Shown: one piece after another, positions 51,301-64,000 of the stretch
Layout: each line of letters starts with the position of its first letter
Numbering within the stretch: position 1 is the stretch's first letter
Origin: Marchantia polymorpha subsp. ruderalis
Taxonomy: Eukaryota; Streptophyta; Marchantiopsida; Marchantiales; Marchantiaceae
Direction of reading: 5' to 3'
Length of the DNA stretch: 64,000 nt
Assembly (NCBI GenBank): GCA_037833965.1
Contig: AP031356.1
Coordinates: 24,946,501 to 25,010,500 of the forward strand
The notes under the pieces: model-generated
Databases searched by the model: none
Seen by the model: only the letters and a program-made list of their open reading frames with translations
Told to the model about the DNA's origin: nothing
Program-made: the position numbers and the translations under genes

Positions 51301-54300
51301 GCAGAAAGTAAAAGCTTAGAGGCTCTACTGTCTTTTGGTATGTTTAGAAAAGGCCGAATTGCGTTTGAGCAATTCTCCACTTTAACACTAGTATCTATCC
51401 TCCGTTCCACGTTCTCCGCGTACGGTATTTCTCTGGGTTCAAGTTTCACCATTTTCGGTTCTTCTCTGAAAGGTTCATCCCTCACCTCTAGGTTCAAATC
51501 CAGCTGATTCAGGTCTAACTCTGGCTTGACTACAACAGTACCGGCCTCTATATTGATATCAGCTCCCTGTGAAGCAATCCAACTCGGCTTGATATCAGGT
51601 GTACTTTGACAGCCATTCCAATTATTAGCATGTGTCCCATTCCGAGTATCAGGGACTTCTTCCTTCACGCTCTGAAAGTCCAAGGTTTCCTCTTCTAACC
51701 CGGCATTCAAATCAAGATCAAATCCTCTTCCTTTACTTGAACTTGTTAAGTTAAGATCACCAACGGCATCACACGCCGGTGGTACCTCCTCCACGTCTAG
51801 CGCGGGGGTGACAACAGCTGCTGATGCTGCTTGTGTGCTCAAGATTTCTCTTAATGCCATGATGCTACCGTGTCGGATCTCCCATACTGTGCGAAACAAA
51901 TCACCACGACGTCCATTCAGAAAAAGCCGTGAGCCACTCAAGTCTTCAACAGACTAACGTAGCCGATAATACCGAAAGTACCATAATACCGAAAGTATAC
52001 TGTACACTAATATCGACTAGCAAGGGGAAATGTCAGGGAAAATCAGGGGAAATGTCTCCGTGCTGGTTGTCTTTTAACTTACTTTGTACATAGATCGCAA
52101 CTTAGAAAGATGAGTACATGAGCAGCGGCTTAGCAAGTAAGACACCGAAACAACGCAAATCTAGGCGTTAGGTCTCAAAGGTACTGACAATTTACATAAC
52201 ATAGAAAGAAGCAAGAAGACAAGCATGTACGTGGGACCGGTCATGACTGGACTGAAACTGTAAGAGAAGGAAGACAAATCGGGGCATGAATACGAAGAGG
52301 CCACAGGTAGTAACATGGTGGAATACACGGAAGAGCCCCGCTGGCGAAGGTAAGTATGAGCGCGGTAAGAGGTAAGAGTCAAGAGCGCGGTACAGAGGAT
52401 CCAGTCAGACAGAAGACAGTGCTACAGCATCAACAATACTTGGAAGGAAAAACACATTCCCGTCACATTAGCTCGGCTGCTTCATCAGTAGAAACTGAGG
52501 TGCGTAGGTTTCTCCGCTGGACTGCGCGGGTGCTGAAAAGAACTCAGAGCCCAACGAACCAAAGAAAATAATGTGGATATTTGTAATACAGAGTGCTCTA
52601 AGCAGATATGAATGGAAGTAGGACAGACCAGGACGATAAAGGACTAGTCTATGACGCATGAACGGAGAGTAGACCCAACATAGATATATGTTGATTGCCA
52701 ATAGGTCCTGCAGCTAGAGCAAAATCATGAGATCCCTATCAAGCATAGTCAGTGTACAAAGCTGAACACAAGTTAGGGGGTTTGGTTTTAAAATCTAGGA
52801 CCACTCCCGCTATATTGCAGAAACATTAGTAACAGATTTGAGAACTGAGTTGGAGAAAGCGTAGACAAGAAACTACTCTCGGTTATAGTAAGGTTTTCAC
52901 ATATTGTGTAATAAACGATAGCCTCGATGATATTGCTGTTACAATCTCACCCAAATGTTGTAGTAGACAGCCAGTGAGATGTGCTGAAATAGTTATTGAG
53001 GTAGAGAATGTCTAATAAATCCAGGAATCTTTTACAATTCCAGAAACAAATATAGAAAAGGAACAAAATGCATGTATCTCCATCTCAAACCAAGGCCCCA
53101 AAAATATCTCTGCGGCCTTTGAAAGCCAATTATTCAAGAACGTTTGGATCCGAAAAGTGCAGATATTTCATGCGGGAATCACCAAGCATATATCCAGGAA
53201 CAAACACAAGAACATTTTGATCGCAGATACAAACGATGTCCGAATACCCAGATAACCATCAACACCCATTCTGTTGTCGAAGTAGCTCGCTAAGAGCCAG
53301 TAACCTCGTCAAGAGTTTTTCAGATACTTAATGCAAGGCAAACTTGTTAACTGTTACCAGCACTTTTTGCGATGATATCCATGTCCAAACTCAAGCAACA
53401 TAACTATAAAATCCGAACAGTTACCTTGCATGCATGCATTATGAGAACAATCACTTTGACGGCAACGAGTTTTGAATCTACAGTAGACAACTTATAGATA
53501 CGAAGTGTTTACCTGTGTCGAACATGTCATGAATTAGTAACTCTACGAAGTGACCAAAAGGCCAACGTCCATCTCCCTCTGGTTCTGGGCTATCATCATC
53601 AAGTACTGCTTCCATCACGAGCTGCAAGAAAAAGACAACTTCTTGTATAATTATTCGTCAACATTCAATCTTGGGTTCCACAATGGTACAACAAAGGACA
53701 ACATTCTAACTCAATGACCTCCAGCATTCAAAACATGTTAGTCGTTGATAACCTAAATTCCTGTCGTTTGAGAGGTATTTCGACAAACCAAGGTTTCCAA
53801 ATTTCAAAACAGTGCGACAAGCGCGTGCCAGTTCAATCATCATATTTATAACTTCCCCTTAAAAGGAAAATTTCTGAAATCCACACACATTCAAACGCTA
53901 ATGAGAAAATTGTTTTCTACGTTGGTCACCTGAACAAAAAGACCCTTCACAACATTGATCAAGTTACACTTAGTTTAAATAATGAGATTTCTCTGCTATA
54001 GTTGGTCAAGAGAAGGAAGACATTCGGATCTCCCTAGACTTCGTCTATAGCACTTAATAACCCATCCAAACTTCAAGTCAAAACTTTTGCCATAAGGTTA
54101 CCATAGTCTTCCTTTACCTTGTCTCCAGCTTGCGGCTGCTCAGTGATGACGGCTTTGGTGTTCTTGGTACGCTTAGCAGTTGGTTCCTCGGCATCTTCCT
54201 CCTCTTGCCACTCCTTGCTGTTGCCATCCTTAACTATGACCTTAGCCTTGCGTTTCAACATATTCCGTTCTCTAGCACTAAGAGACCTGGCCAGAGGCAT

Positions 54301-56458
54301 CATGTTTGCTACCAAGTCCTGCACTTCTTGCTTAGCACCTACTTGGCCATAATATCCATGAGATGGCCCATCTCCATTAGTATATGCTCCTCGATGCGAC
54401 ATAAGATCTTCATCTCGTATCATGTCGTTAACATCCATGAATTGCTCGCAGCCATCCAGCCCTAAGAGAAGACACAGTACGCGTCAGTGATACACGGATA
54501 TGAATGAAAGGCGGAAAGTCTTATCAAATGCATCTCATTCTAGGATAAACTGTTTTGCAACCTAAGAACAAGATCGTCAGCTGAAAACACGTGAATCGAA
54601 AATGTGTACCTTCTAATAGTTCTCTAAATTATTTCATCAGTGAAAAATCTATCCAGAAAATTTTCTGCATACTTTGTCAAAGACATGAGTTGTGAATATA
54701 AATGCTAACCGAGTCTCCGACGGAGATTCTTCTTTTGACGAGCAAGCCTTTCCGCGGAAGTCTTGGTATTGTCGACGCTGATATCGTACTCCTGAATTTG
54801 GTTGGGTACATCCATTGGATTGTGTTCTCATCAAAAAATCTCATCACTTTCTCAGTACTGTGATTCAATCTAGTATTATAAAAATTGATGGGACCATCGA
54901 TGACATCAAGAATAAGGAAAGTATGGGCGATCTTACAATAGAGCATAAACAAGGAACGGAAAAAGAGCTGAATAGGACATTGAGTAGGGTACGTAATATT
55001 AGAACTTGAGTTGTTTTCACGCTTCTTCCACTAATGACACAATAGGCAATCCCTTACGACCGACATACCTGACCACCTGAAGCTAGCAGCGAGGCACCAA
55101 ATTCCAAAACTCGCTGGATGTCAAAGCTGAGCCACATGCCAAGCAACTTCTAAGATTATCTTCGAAAGCAATTTAGATAATTTTCAGATCATATGATGCA
55201 GCCAAGTGCCTGTGTCTCTTCAACGCAGATCCCACTCACTTTGAACTCTTGTGAACGCTGTAACGGAAGATACACTTCACCGCAAGCTAGACACAGTATT
55301 ACTTGAAAGTTAACCTTGTGTCATTACCTGCTAAATGTCAAGGAATTTGAAGACTGAGATGTTCCGAGAGCACACAAGTCAAGGTAAACTGAGAAGTTTA
55401 ATGGGTGACCGAGGGCTGCAAGCTCGGCCTCTGCCTTCGAAATAATCTCTTTCACGGTAGGATGACTGACATTCTCGGCAATGGCACCAATGGCCTGAGC
55501 AGCTGCTACTCGCGTATCCCAACTCTTGCTTCTCAGGAACTGACGGACCTGCAAAAGTTCCGAGACAGATAATGAGTCGACCGAGGGCATGAAGGGCAAA
55601 CTTGGTGTTTTATCCATGAGAGTTAAATGGCAAGCACAATGATTCAGATATAAAATGGACACAAATCTCCGAGAAATTCATCTGAATACAGAGCGAGACC
55701 TGCCCAAAAACAGTGGACACAAAATCTGAAAACCAAGAGACTGTGAGAGATATTAGACCCGTCTTAATAAGGGGCGGAGTTCTGTGGGATGAAGCTTTGC
55801 TATCTCTCCAATCTGCCGTGCTGCTGTACGTCTCGTTGTAGACGTAGATCCAGCTAAAACCCTTGTTAAGGAAATATGACGAAAACAAAATTCATGCCAG
55901 AATCAATCTTTACTATACGAAAACGCAGTGATAACAAAGCCTATTTGCACCAACGGAGATAGAAGAGTGTAAAATGCTACTGTCAATTGGATAATCATCA
56001 TGCCAAATCATGAGAAGCAATCGAAAACCATGTCGGCGGAAACCCGTCCGATTATGTGACACATGAGGTGCCAGAAATCTGATGCCAATGCAGATGGAGA
56101 ACCACAGTGAAACCTATTTCAGACGCAATTGCTGGAACATATGCTGATCAGAATGCCACAGCTAACGTTTCGCTCTCGATCAGTGAAAACATGGGGCTAT
56201 CAAGAGAAACCCCAGCAGAACGCATCCGGTTTATGACTCGCTGCAGGTTGTCAGTAAGAAGAGCTCTTCAAATGACAGCGAGTAGACATGATTCAGACTA
56301 AGTGCTTCCTAGTTCAATATATAATATGTTCCTAGATTAAGTGCACTTGACACTATTAGGCAGCACACAACTACAAACAATACGAATGAACCAGGCGTAT
56401 GAAGGATACTATCCAGAAGAGTGAGGAGGCGGTGGAGGCGGGAAGTTTGATGCGCCAT
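42326..56458 (-). CDS. BTAF1: BTAF1/MOT1 (TBP-associated factor 172) Snf2-family ATPase, 28 exons, 2094 aa
   Basis: Uses ATP to strip TBP from DNA and redistribute it among promoters; nuclear. Exons in gene order: 56458-56410, 55853-55759, 55548-55328, 55126-55069, 54791-54710, 54461-54118, 53621-53513, 51886-51223, 50936-50804, 50646-50578, 50429-50218, 50100-49866, 49647-49474, 49350-48922, 48768-48313, 47925-47806, 47706-47230, 47019-46478, 46175-45668, 45250-45182, 44614-44510, 44415-44185, 44069-43803, 43642-43593, 43399-43290, 43197-43115, 42840-42628, 42505-42326. Phases join throughout and no frameshift or nonsense is seen. HEAT-type repeats fill residues 1 to about 1450 (WDTRVAAAQAIGAI, VWEIRHGS, DPDDDVRAVAAEAL, MSDINSNVRQSVTHSFAAL). 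The ATPase follows: Walker A DDMGLGKT (K1519), DEGH (1626-1629), SGTPIQ, FLLRRTKDEV, DRAHRLGQ (1967-1974). The tail LEELWDQSQYTEEYNM is typical of the family. Arabidopsis RGD3/BTAF1 is about 2050 aa. Odd points: intron 7 is 1626 bp, intron 15 is GC-AG, and the last acceptor is CAGCAG. Confidence 0.96.
51489..51758 (-). other. BTAF1 exon 8 segment with EAR-like DLN/LxLxL motifs
   Basis: This part of exon 8 encodes an acidic, probably disordered insert between HEAT repeats. It contains DLNL (residues 363-366), DLDLN (376-380) and LDLNQLDLNL (443-452); the last holds a canonical LxLxL. LxLxL and DLNxxP are the two known EAR motif forms that bind TOPLESS-type corepressors (established for Aux/IAA and ERF repressors). 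Function in BTAF1 is inference. Confidence 0.5.
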
Positions 56459-57060
56459 AGTAAGTGACGGAAGAAGGTAACGCTGCTATTCACCTCCCTC
56501 CTTCATCAGGACTCTTGCATGCAAATCCGCAAACAATTCGAACAACCTAAAAAGACCAAAAATGTTGGTGTCATTCAATCTCTAATGGAAACCGGCCCCT
56601 CACAAACGGCGTGCTCTCCTCCCCGATCTCTTTCTCCATTCCCACTCTCCATACGAAATGTAAGTATATTGTGGCACGTCAACAAGCTAAAAATTGCTCA
56701 GACACCCTTTGGTCTATGCTCGGCGGCCTGCAGTCGCCCACAATCTCTTACTCCACATACAACACCTTTCAATTCACCGGACTCCAATCTCAATCGACAT
56801 TCGCCCCACGACATGGAAAGCTCGGCACTTCCTCGACGTCGCCGCACGACTCTAACAAAATCACTTCCGCCATAGCTAAAATCGTACGCAGAGGTCGAAC
56901 GGGTGTGAGGAGTTACAGGCAGATCATAATCGAACACGAACCAATCTGCTCACAAACCAAGTCAAAAATCTGCAGAAACCTCGAAATATAAAACTGATCG
57001 CGAATGCTCTCGGCGCCCCTCCGAAGTCGCATAAATAAACGCACAATTTAGGCGTTGGCG
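56459..57060 (-). promoter_or_regulatory. 5' leader and promoter region of BTAF1
   Basis: Sequence just upstream of the BTAF1 start codon, of intermediate GC content. I see no clear TATA box on the minus strand close to the start, which would suit a housekeeping-type promoter. Plus-strand ORFs here (56519-56875, 56611-56991) and the minus ORF 56698-56937 match nothing known and may be chance. Confidence 0.35.
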
Positions 57061-58100
57061 GAAGTGCAGGATCTTTGCATTTTCTCCGAATTAGGCTAAG
57101 TTGACACTAATTACCCATTAGTGAGCACATTAACGAACTAATACTACTTAGTAGCCGTCCGATGATCTCCTCCACGCATTTCCCGGGTATCACTTCCATA
57201 CAAACACATGGACCCGTTAAGAAAACCATGTGGCGGACGATGTAGCTGCCATTTTAGTTGGCAGCCTACTGCAGTAAACTGGCGCTTCTCCTTCTGCTTA
57301 GCTTAAAGTTCTAAGGTCATTTGCTAGAACGCCCCCAATTGGAAAGCACGATCTGAGTATAGTACAGGCAAAGCCATTGCTTACGTGTTGATGGACAGTA
57401 ACTGCGACTTGAAAGGCTACAGTTGTCACTTCAAGTCGGTTGAGTTTGCTTAAGATGAAGCAGGGCCAAGTGGATAGGAAAAAGATGGAAATACCTTATA
57501 AACTAGTAAAAGGAAAAGTAAGTAGTATGTTGACAATATACTCGAAACCGTATACTCATACCGTATGAGCATCAGTACATCATCAACTTATGTTATATTC
57601 TCTTTATGTATAGCGTCAACAAGTGCTCTTACTATAGAAATTAGAGCGCTAGAAGAAAAGAAAAAACACACAAAAGGCCAGATACATTCGCCTGGTATGA
57701 TAGTTTGTTGCAAATTCTTTCACTAACATGTCAAAATCTTCATACTGTACATAGCTCCATATGACTCAAATGCCATACCTTGCTTGTTGCTCCCGCACTC
57801 ACCGCCAATTATCCAAATAATGAGTAATTTCGTCATACCCAATCACGTGTATGATTTGTAAGCACCGTTGATGAAAAGGTGTGTTCTTGTTATATTCTTC
57901 TTTCAATCTCTAACATGTGCTAATGGAAAAAAGGCTATTTGTGAGAAGGTAATACAGGAAATGACTCGCTAGTTGTTATGTTGTCTGGTATAGAAGGCTT
58001 TTCAGGTTTGATAAATTTTTGGCATTCATAACATGCTCTTAACTAATAAATTCATAGTGCTCGAAAGTGCTCTTGAGAGATCATTCGCTATTAGTTCTAT
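57060..58100. other. Intergenic, no recognised gene
   Basis: Upstream flank of BTAF1 grading into AT-rich sequence. No ORF or repeat of note. Confidence 0.4.
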
Positions 58101-60420
58101 TTTCATTCGACATCCTTTGAATGATACTGATTAAGCTTATAACTACAAATTTAAGTTTGAATAAAGTAAAGGTTTTCAAATTAAATAAAATTTAACATAA
58201 ATAAAAAAATTTATGATATTTATGGTACATTTAAAATTGAATAATTTATAATTTATAATATCATTTTTTAATTAGTGAATATAAAATTATGATCTCGATA
58301 AAGTAAATTTAATATTTTGAAATTTCTAACTCAATATTTATAATGTAGAAATTTCTATCAAGTTAAAAATTTATTATGTTTATTAGTATTAGAAAAAGTT
58401 AGAGAATAAATTTTCTGAAGTCGACGTTTTAATGATAAAAAATTAATTGAGATAAAAATCAAACTATGTGATGATTATTTTAATCATATCATCTGATTTT
58501 TTATATTAAATTATTATAAATTAAAATTCAAACATTTTGGTAAAAGCTAAAACTTCAAAATTTTTTAGATCCATGGAGAAAATCAAATCTAATGCACATA
58601 AAATTTTTAAAAAAAAACTAAGTGATGACAAAGACTTTATTTTATACTAATATTTAGCTTCTAATCATGATTCATGGAGTATCAAACTTTTGTAAACAGA
58701 TATCGCTTAATACGGACTTAAAATATTTATGTCAAATTATTAAATTTGATAACTTTCAATTTTTATCCTGACTATTAAATCAATCACATGTAAATTTTGT
58801 TAAACATCTTAAAATCAAGAATTTTGATGATTTCAAATGCATGAAAAAATATAATAGAATCATTTGGAGCTTATAAAAATTCAATTATTTATATATAATT
58901 TAGACTATGCAAAATTGAGTCTTTAAATTTGCTTTCAGATTTGAAGATATTCATAAAGTGATTGCCCTAAAAAATCTGATCCTATCAATATGAATTTGAA
59001 TACTCCTTTCATATTATTATTATATTTAATAAATCAAATACTAATATAGTTCTTGAAAATTTTATTATTGATGATATGATCAAATAAATCATGTTCTAAT
59101 TATTTTTTAAAGTTTTTTTATTGCTAAAAGTATAAATTCAAGATTTTATATTTTTAAATATTTTTTAAAAAACAAGTAATCATAAACATAATTTTAGAAA
59201 TCTGGGGATTGTACAATATATAAGAGAGGAAAAAAATCACCTAACATCATCCTTTGATAGCATCATCAAACGTTCAGTGAAACATAATTAGATTACAATC
59301 ATTGCATGTGATGATGTTCTGATATTTATTCGATACGGATTCATGGATTATTGAATAGACATTCATGGAAGCATTCTATTTTTGAATTATCATTCATATA
59401 TATCAATAAAAATATGATGTTTGCAAGAGTGAAAATTATCAAATAAATTTATATAAATCATTTTATAGACACACATGTTCCATCAAATGAATAAATCAAA
59501 TAATGATCGTATGGCATTTAGTCCATTAAATCTGTTTGGCTTGATTTTAAGTGTTGATAAAATAAGAAAACTTTAATTAAGATGACATGATGTATCTAAC
59601 AATGATATGATCCAATTAAAAAAGCAATGTTCAAAGTAAAGTGTTCGTAAAAGTATAAATTATTTTTTAAATAGAAATGTTTATAGGATATAATTATTAA
59701 ATCAGTGCACTCAATTTTTTAAATTTATATTCAAATTATAGCAATATACATAAGACTACAAAAGTTCCGATTTTATAAAGAAATTTGTTGCCTCTTGATG
59801 ATGAATTTAACAGGATATATTTGAGAAAATTTTGTTATTTGTGTTTTTTTGATACATATAATTGAATAAAAAATTAATTATTTAGAGCATTATTTTTTTT
59901 CTGAATGTGATGAAGATGAAAAGAATACTTAAATTCATTGATATAAAAATTGGGTTAAAATCTATATCTTCAAATATTTAGAAAATCTTAATTTTCATCA
60001 TTTAGGTTTAATATTTTATATTTTTAGACTCAAATTATTAGAAAGTGTGGCACAGGTTAATGAGATATAGATTTATTTTATAAATATTAATAAAAATTAA
60101 AAACATTTGTACACAAAAACAGAAATACTGTCTATTTATGTCTAATTGTATGATTTAGATATAGTAAGAGAAATATTGATAATTTATTGATAGCTAATTA
60201 TTGATAATATTGATACTATTTAAAAAAAAGGTAAAATAAAGTAGAAGAAAAATCAATTTATTTATCTTCTCATGGTGTGAACATTGTAATTACTCGCGAA
60301 GAAGTAATATAATATTTAATATATATTGGCAGCAGATTACCTAGAGTCTTTAACATGGGAAAATCAAATTCACTAAAAACAATCAAAGTTGAAAGAATAC
60401 CATTCAAAAAGTTTGTTTAG
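58100..60420. other. AT-rich block without genes
   Basis: Very AT-rich, with no ORF of 60 codons or more. By composition it matches the copia-containing block, but no transposon motif could be named with confidence. Confidence 0.55.
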
Positions 60421-63060
60421 AAGTGAAAAGGTGTGCATTGAATTCAAGACTTGACTTTCACACCACAAACCACGAACCACCACCGCGTCTGCGAGCTTTC
60501 TAGTTAACCTGACCTACTACACTTCTGAGCAATTTCCACTTGAAATTGTTGCTACAATCAAATACGCACAGGTCACATGTCTCCATCTTGTTGTCGGCTT
60601 TGGTTTGGTCATTACGGTAGGTACCTCGATCAATCTGCACTGACTCATAGTGAATTATGTTCGCCATCCTTTGTTCTCAAGTGCGTCTCAGATTTCTCAG
60701 AGATTACAAAAAAATGTTCATACTAGTATATTTACGGACCATGCTTCAAACTATCAAACTGCTTTAAGCTGACAACAAAAACCTCATCGAGAGTCATCAT
60801 AAAACGGAAGAAGATTCATATGAAATAACTGTGGAGAAGAATATTTAGTTTTAAACAAATGTGAATAATAAACTAAATAGATTGCCAACTATCTCCATTA
60901 ACCAATTGATATACCCAGGAAAATCAACAAGACAATAGATGTAAACATTAATATCTGAAGAAAATAAATTCTTTTACTTTTAGAAATTAACCTACTAGGT
61001 TTCAATGGGACTTGAGCAAGAAATATGAAAGTAACAAGAGGAAAAATTATATTTTCCAATATATATCTACAGTCTTAATAAAATAATTCAAAACCCAAAA
61101 AAATTACTTCACTAATAAAGAATTTATATTTGGGGGGGGGGGGGGGTTTAATTCTAAATATCAAGAGACAATTCATTCTCCATGAATTATTTGGCTTTCA
61201 AGACTTGACCCTGCTTTTGTAGAGGTGAAGAGGAAAAGTTACAAGTCATATCTGGCCTTGGGCCTTCAGAACCGAAACGTGCGAGCACTTCTATCTATGG
61301 CATCACGCCATTTGGAACATAGAGTTCGGGCTTTAGCCGATACCAGAGCACACTTTGCCGTGACGGGCCGGGAAAGGAATGAAAACAAAGAACTTATTAA
61401 TTTATGGCTAGCTCTAGCTTTATGCTCCAGGGGTCTGCGGCTAAACGGCTGGACCGTCTGAGGCTGGACGGTTACCTTCGGCTCTCAAATATAAAAGAGC
61501 TTCGATTTTTTCGTTCGCGGACTTCAGTCTATTTAACCATCTAGGGTTAAAGTCTAAGGACTAGAAGCAAAATTAATCATTTTGTTCTCTTCACTCTTAA
61601 GCAATAACTGTGTTCTAAGTATATCATGAAAATGAGTAAGAGGGGTGCTGCTCAGTCTGAAGGTCTCGATAAGCCAAAAAATATTTTGTTTATAATATTT
61701 GTCCATGAACTGAAAAGAGTGCCAATCACCAAGCAAGCAAGGTTTCCTTTTAGAATCGGAGAATTGTAAGTGTTTGGTGAACTGAAGATGCTTTTGCTTA
61801 AACCACAAAAAAACCACTAATTAGTTTGGACTGAACTAACCAAGATTTGGCAAAGTGAAAAAAATAATTGTTCAATAGATTTTGAGTTCATTGAAATGGG
61901 GTTATTCTGGAGCATTTCAGGTTAAGTGACCCTTATTCCCAAGAATCTTCTCAAAGGTAGAAAAGTATCACTGACTAAACTTCCTCACTTCCGCATCGAA
62001 TCGATCCTGAACCTTAATGTAGTAGGTGAAGCATACCAGCAATGCATGAGGAGCAAGCCGAAGTGTCTTCATGTTATGCAGTACCTCCTTGTACAAGGTG
62101 GTAAATCTGCTTTTGCCACATGGAAATTAGTACCTTTCCCTTTCCAGCAGAGAACAAGCCCTACTACGACATAGAACTACAATCTGCCTAAAAGAAACAC
62201 TTCGGGCAGACGAGGCAGGGCTTTCGTGACGAAATGCTTAAAAATTTCCCATTTTTAACGGTTCGATAGTCTAGGAAGACGTAGACTTCGGGGAAGATCT
62301 CAAAAGTGAACCCATTGTGGGCATTTTCCTCCCATTTGTGTTCGTGATTAGAAATCTAATCTACAATAAGGTCTTTATGATATTCGAGTCCTGTTCTGAA
62401 GATCAAATCTGATTCAATACGACGGTGAAGGACTCATGAAATGAAATAGGTCTTTATGTATGTCTGCCATATTTATATAGGCTCGAGTTCAGGCAGTTCG
62501 TTGTCGCCTGCGTGATTGGGAAGTCATTCAAAGCCAGATTATACTGGTCATTCACAGAAACCAGTTCCAACCGCTCTTACTTCTGCATCGTGCATTGCAG
62601 TACGGGCTGCAACTCCGATAAGGTACCTTTGATTGGCAAATTCATGAAAATACGAGTGATTCTGATGGAAGAAATTTCATAAGCTTCCGCAATTCTTCAT
62701 GGGTAAGGTGTAACATAAATGGAGCGTCTTGCCTAATAAGTCTACTACTTTACACTCTCCCTAGGGCGAGGCACCCTCAATTAACACGATTGAAAAGGGT
62801 CCAGCACTCCACCATCCCGTGGGTTTTGAGGTAGTTCAGACTACGATCAATGGTTTGGCATGCCACAGACAATCAATCTTGTCCGCTTAAGCGTCTAGGT
62901 AGAAAGGGGAGGACTCTGAGAACATGTTAATTGAAATGAATAGATTCAATATACAACCTTCCTCTCTTCTAGACTGCTCATTACAATCTCAACTTTTGAA
63001 ATGTAGATGACTAGATCGAGGGGACTAAACTCCAGGGTAGGGGTTTCTCGGATTCGAGAT
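60420..63060. other. Intergenic, no recognised gene
   Basis: Contains the 15-G run and a short GC-richer islet at about 61200-61500 with a 78-codon plus ORF (61225-61461) of no known family. The part next to 63060 should include the 3' UTR of the SLC35C2-like gene. Confidence 0.4.
61132..61146 (+). repeat. 15-base G homopolymer
   Basis: An uninterrupted run of 15 G in AT-rich surroundings; its length may be uncertain in the assembly. Confidence 0.95.
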
Positions 63061-64000
63061 TCAAAGAATATCGTCCTCCAAGTCATCTCCGAGTTCAAAA
63101 ACAGCATTGCTTTCCGTAAGAGCCACGTATTTGTGGTTCCCAACACGGTTGCTTGATCCGTGTTCGCCTGAATCACCTTGAGCCAACTTTTGATATCTGG
63201 AAAAGTTCGTAATGTAGGATGTGAGAAATTACTTGCAATGGGGCTCTTGATCCAAGCACCTTCGTAATCAAAGAATTCTTAAAATAAAACATGTGAATAT
63301 AGGTCAGTAGAAGACAACTACAATAACAAGACACCAGAAGAACAAAAAGAACAAAAACAAAAGCACAATGGTAGAGAGGACACAGTACCTCAACCAGTTG
63401 AAGAGACTAACGCCTACAATAATGATGGTAAGACCAACTCCCTTCAATACTGTGAATTCTTCATGTAGGAATATCACTGCGACCTGAAATATGTCAAAAA
63501 GTAGTTAAGCATTCTTGCAAAGATTATCGAACTTTTTAAGGTGGTGTATATACAGCAGTCACACCGCATATTTCCATTTTCCATTCATTTCCAGAACAAA
63601 AAACGCCAATCCACTTGACTCTATTGGTGCTTACCAATACCATCACGACCTCCTTGAATACTCCGGCCACAGTAAACGCAACAGCACTAGTTTCAGAAAT
63701 CAACAGATACTCTGCCGAAACCTGAAAGAACATCAACAGTAAAACAATTTCCTGGTATGTTAACAACAAAATTCAGCCTTAACTTTGCAGACCTGGCAAT
63801 TCATGTAAACCAGTCCAAAAAATATATGAAGACAATCAGCACATACTGGAAACGTCGTGCTGGATTTCTGCAAGTAGAGTGCAATCAGTAAAGATTCTAC
63901 GTGTACTTACCATGCAAAATGCTAAGGCACCACCAAGTAACATAAGAGCACAACTTGACATCACGTGCCTTGGAGTATCAAAGTAATGGCTTTCTCCAAA
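63061..64000 (-). CDS. SLC35C2-like nucleotide-sugar/triose-phosphate translocator family member, C-terminal part (partial)
   Basis: Last four exons of a multi-membrane-span drug/metabolite transporter-type protein: 64000-63911 (continues beyond the window), 63721-63635, 63483-63389, 63196-63061; 135 codons plus stop, phases join, GT-AG introns. The segments resemble the C-terminal helices of plant SLC35C2-like proteins (the At1g06470 type): LMLLGGALAFCMVSAEYLL, SAVAFTVAGVFKEVV, FLHEEFTVLKGVGL and IIIVGVSLFNWLRYQKL. A cytosolic tail follows, with HKYVAL and an acidic end, similar to the KYV tail I remember for the Arabidopsis member. These carriers exchange nucleotide sugars or related phosphates across Golgi/ER or plastid membranes; the substrate of this clade cannot be told from sequence. 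The N-terminal half lies outside the window. Confidence 0.85.

Noticed and set aside
59270..59420. Possible copia protease/zinc-finger remnant (SWII-like reading)
   Set aside because: Only four residues fit and the following positions do not; too weak to call.

Overview
The window looks like nuclear DNA of a land plant. Three multi-exon genes with GT-AG introns can be read: a plant-type bHLH transcription factor, a plant BTAF1/MOT1 ATPase and the 3' end of an SLC35C2-like transporter. The long Ala/Ser/Gly-rich bHLH N-terminus, long GA/CT-rich leader, moderate intron sizes and AT-rich decayed retrotransposon blocks suggest a bryophyte, possibly a Marchantia-type liverwort. That last step is a guess from style, not proof.

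Layout. 1-11.9 kb: no gene recognised; it holds an AT-rich block (about 0.9-3.0 kb) and a (TA)n microsatellite. 11.9-12.6 kb: a diverged duplicated module. 12.6-14.9 kb: GA/CT-rich promoter and leader with several upstream ORFs. 14,960-18,447 (+): an eight-exon bHLH gene, 730 codons, subfamily XII. 18.4-42.3 kb: a 24-kb gene-poor stretch holding a 102/105-bp tandem duplication, a perfect 21-bp hairpin and, within an AT-rich block, relics of a Ty1/copia element on the minus strand. 42,326-56,458 (-): an apparently intact 28-exon BTAF1/MOT1 gene, 2094 codons, whose exon phases all join. 57-63 kb: another AT-rich block and a 15-G run. 63,061-64,000 (-): the last four exons of an SLC35C2-like transporter, cut by the window edge.

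The two nuclear genes both act in RNA polymerase II regulation (sequence-specific bHLH binding; removal of TBP from DNA), but nothing in the sequence links them functionally. The transporter is unrelated. I saw no rRNA, tRNA or CRISPR array. I did not find a convincing new biological system. The points most worth checking are the uORF-rich bHLH leader, EAR-like LxLxL/DLN motifs in the BTAF1 N-terminal insert, a predicted GC-AG intron and a tandem acceptor in BTAF1, the perfect 21-bp hairpin, and the duplicated module at 11.9-12.6 kb. Exon boundaries were worked out by eye from splice signals, phase and remembered family alignments, with no transcript evidence.
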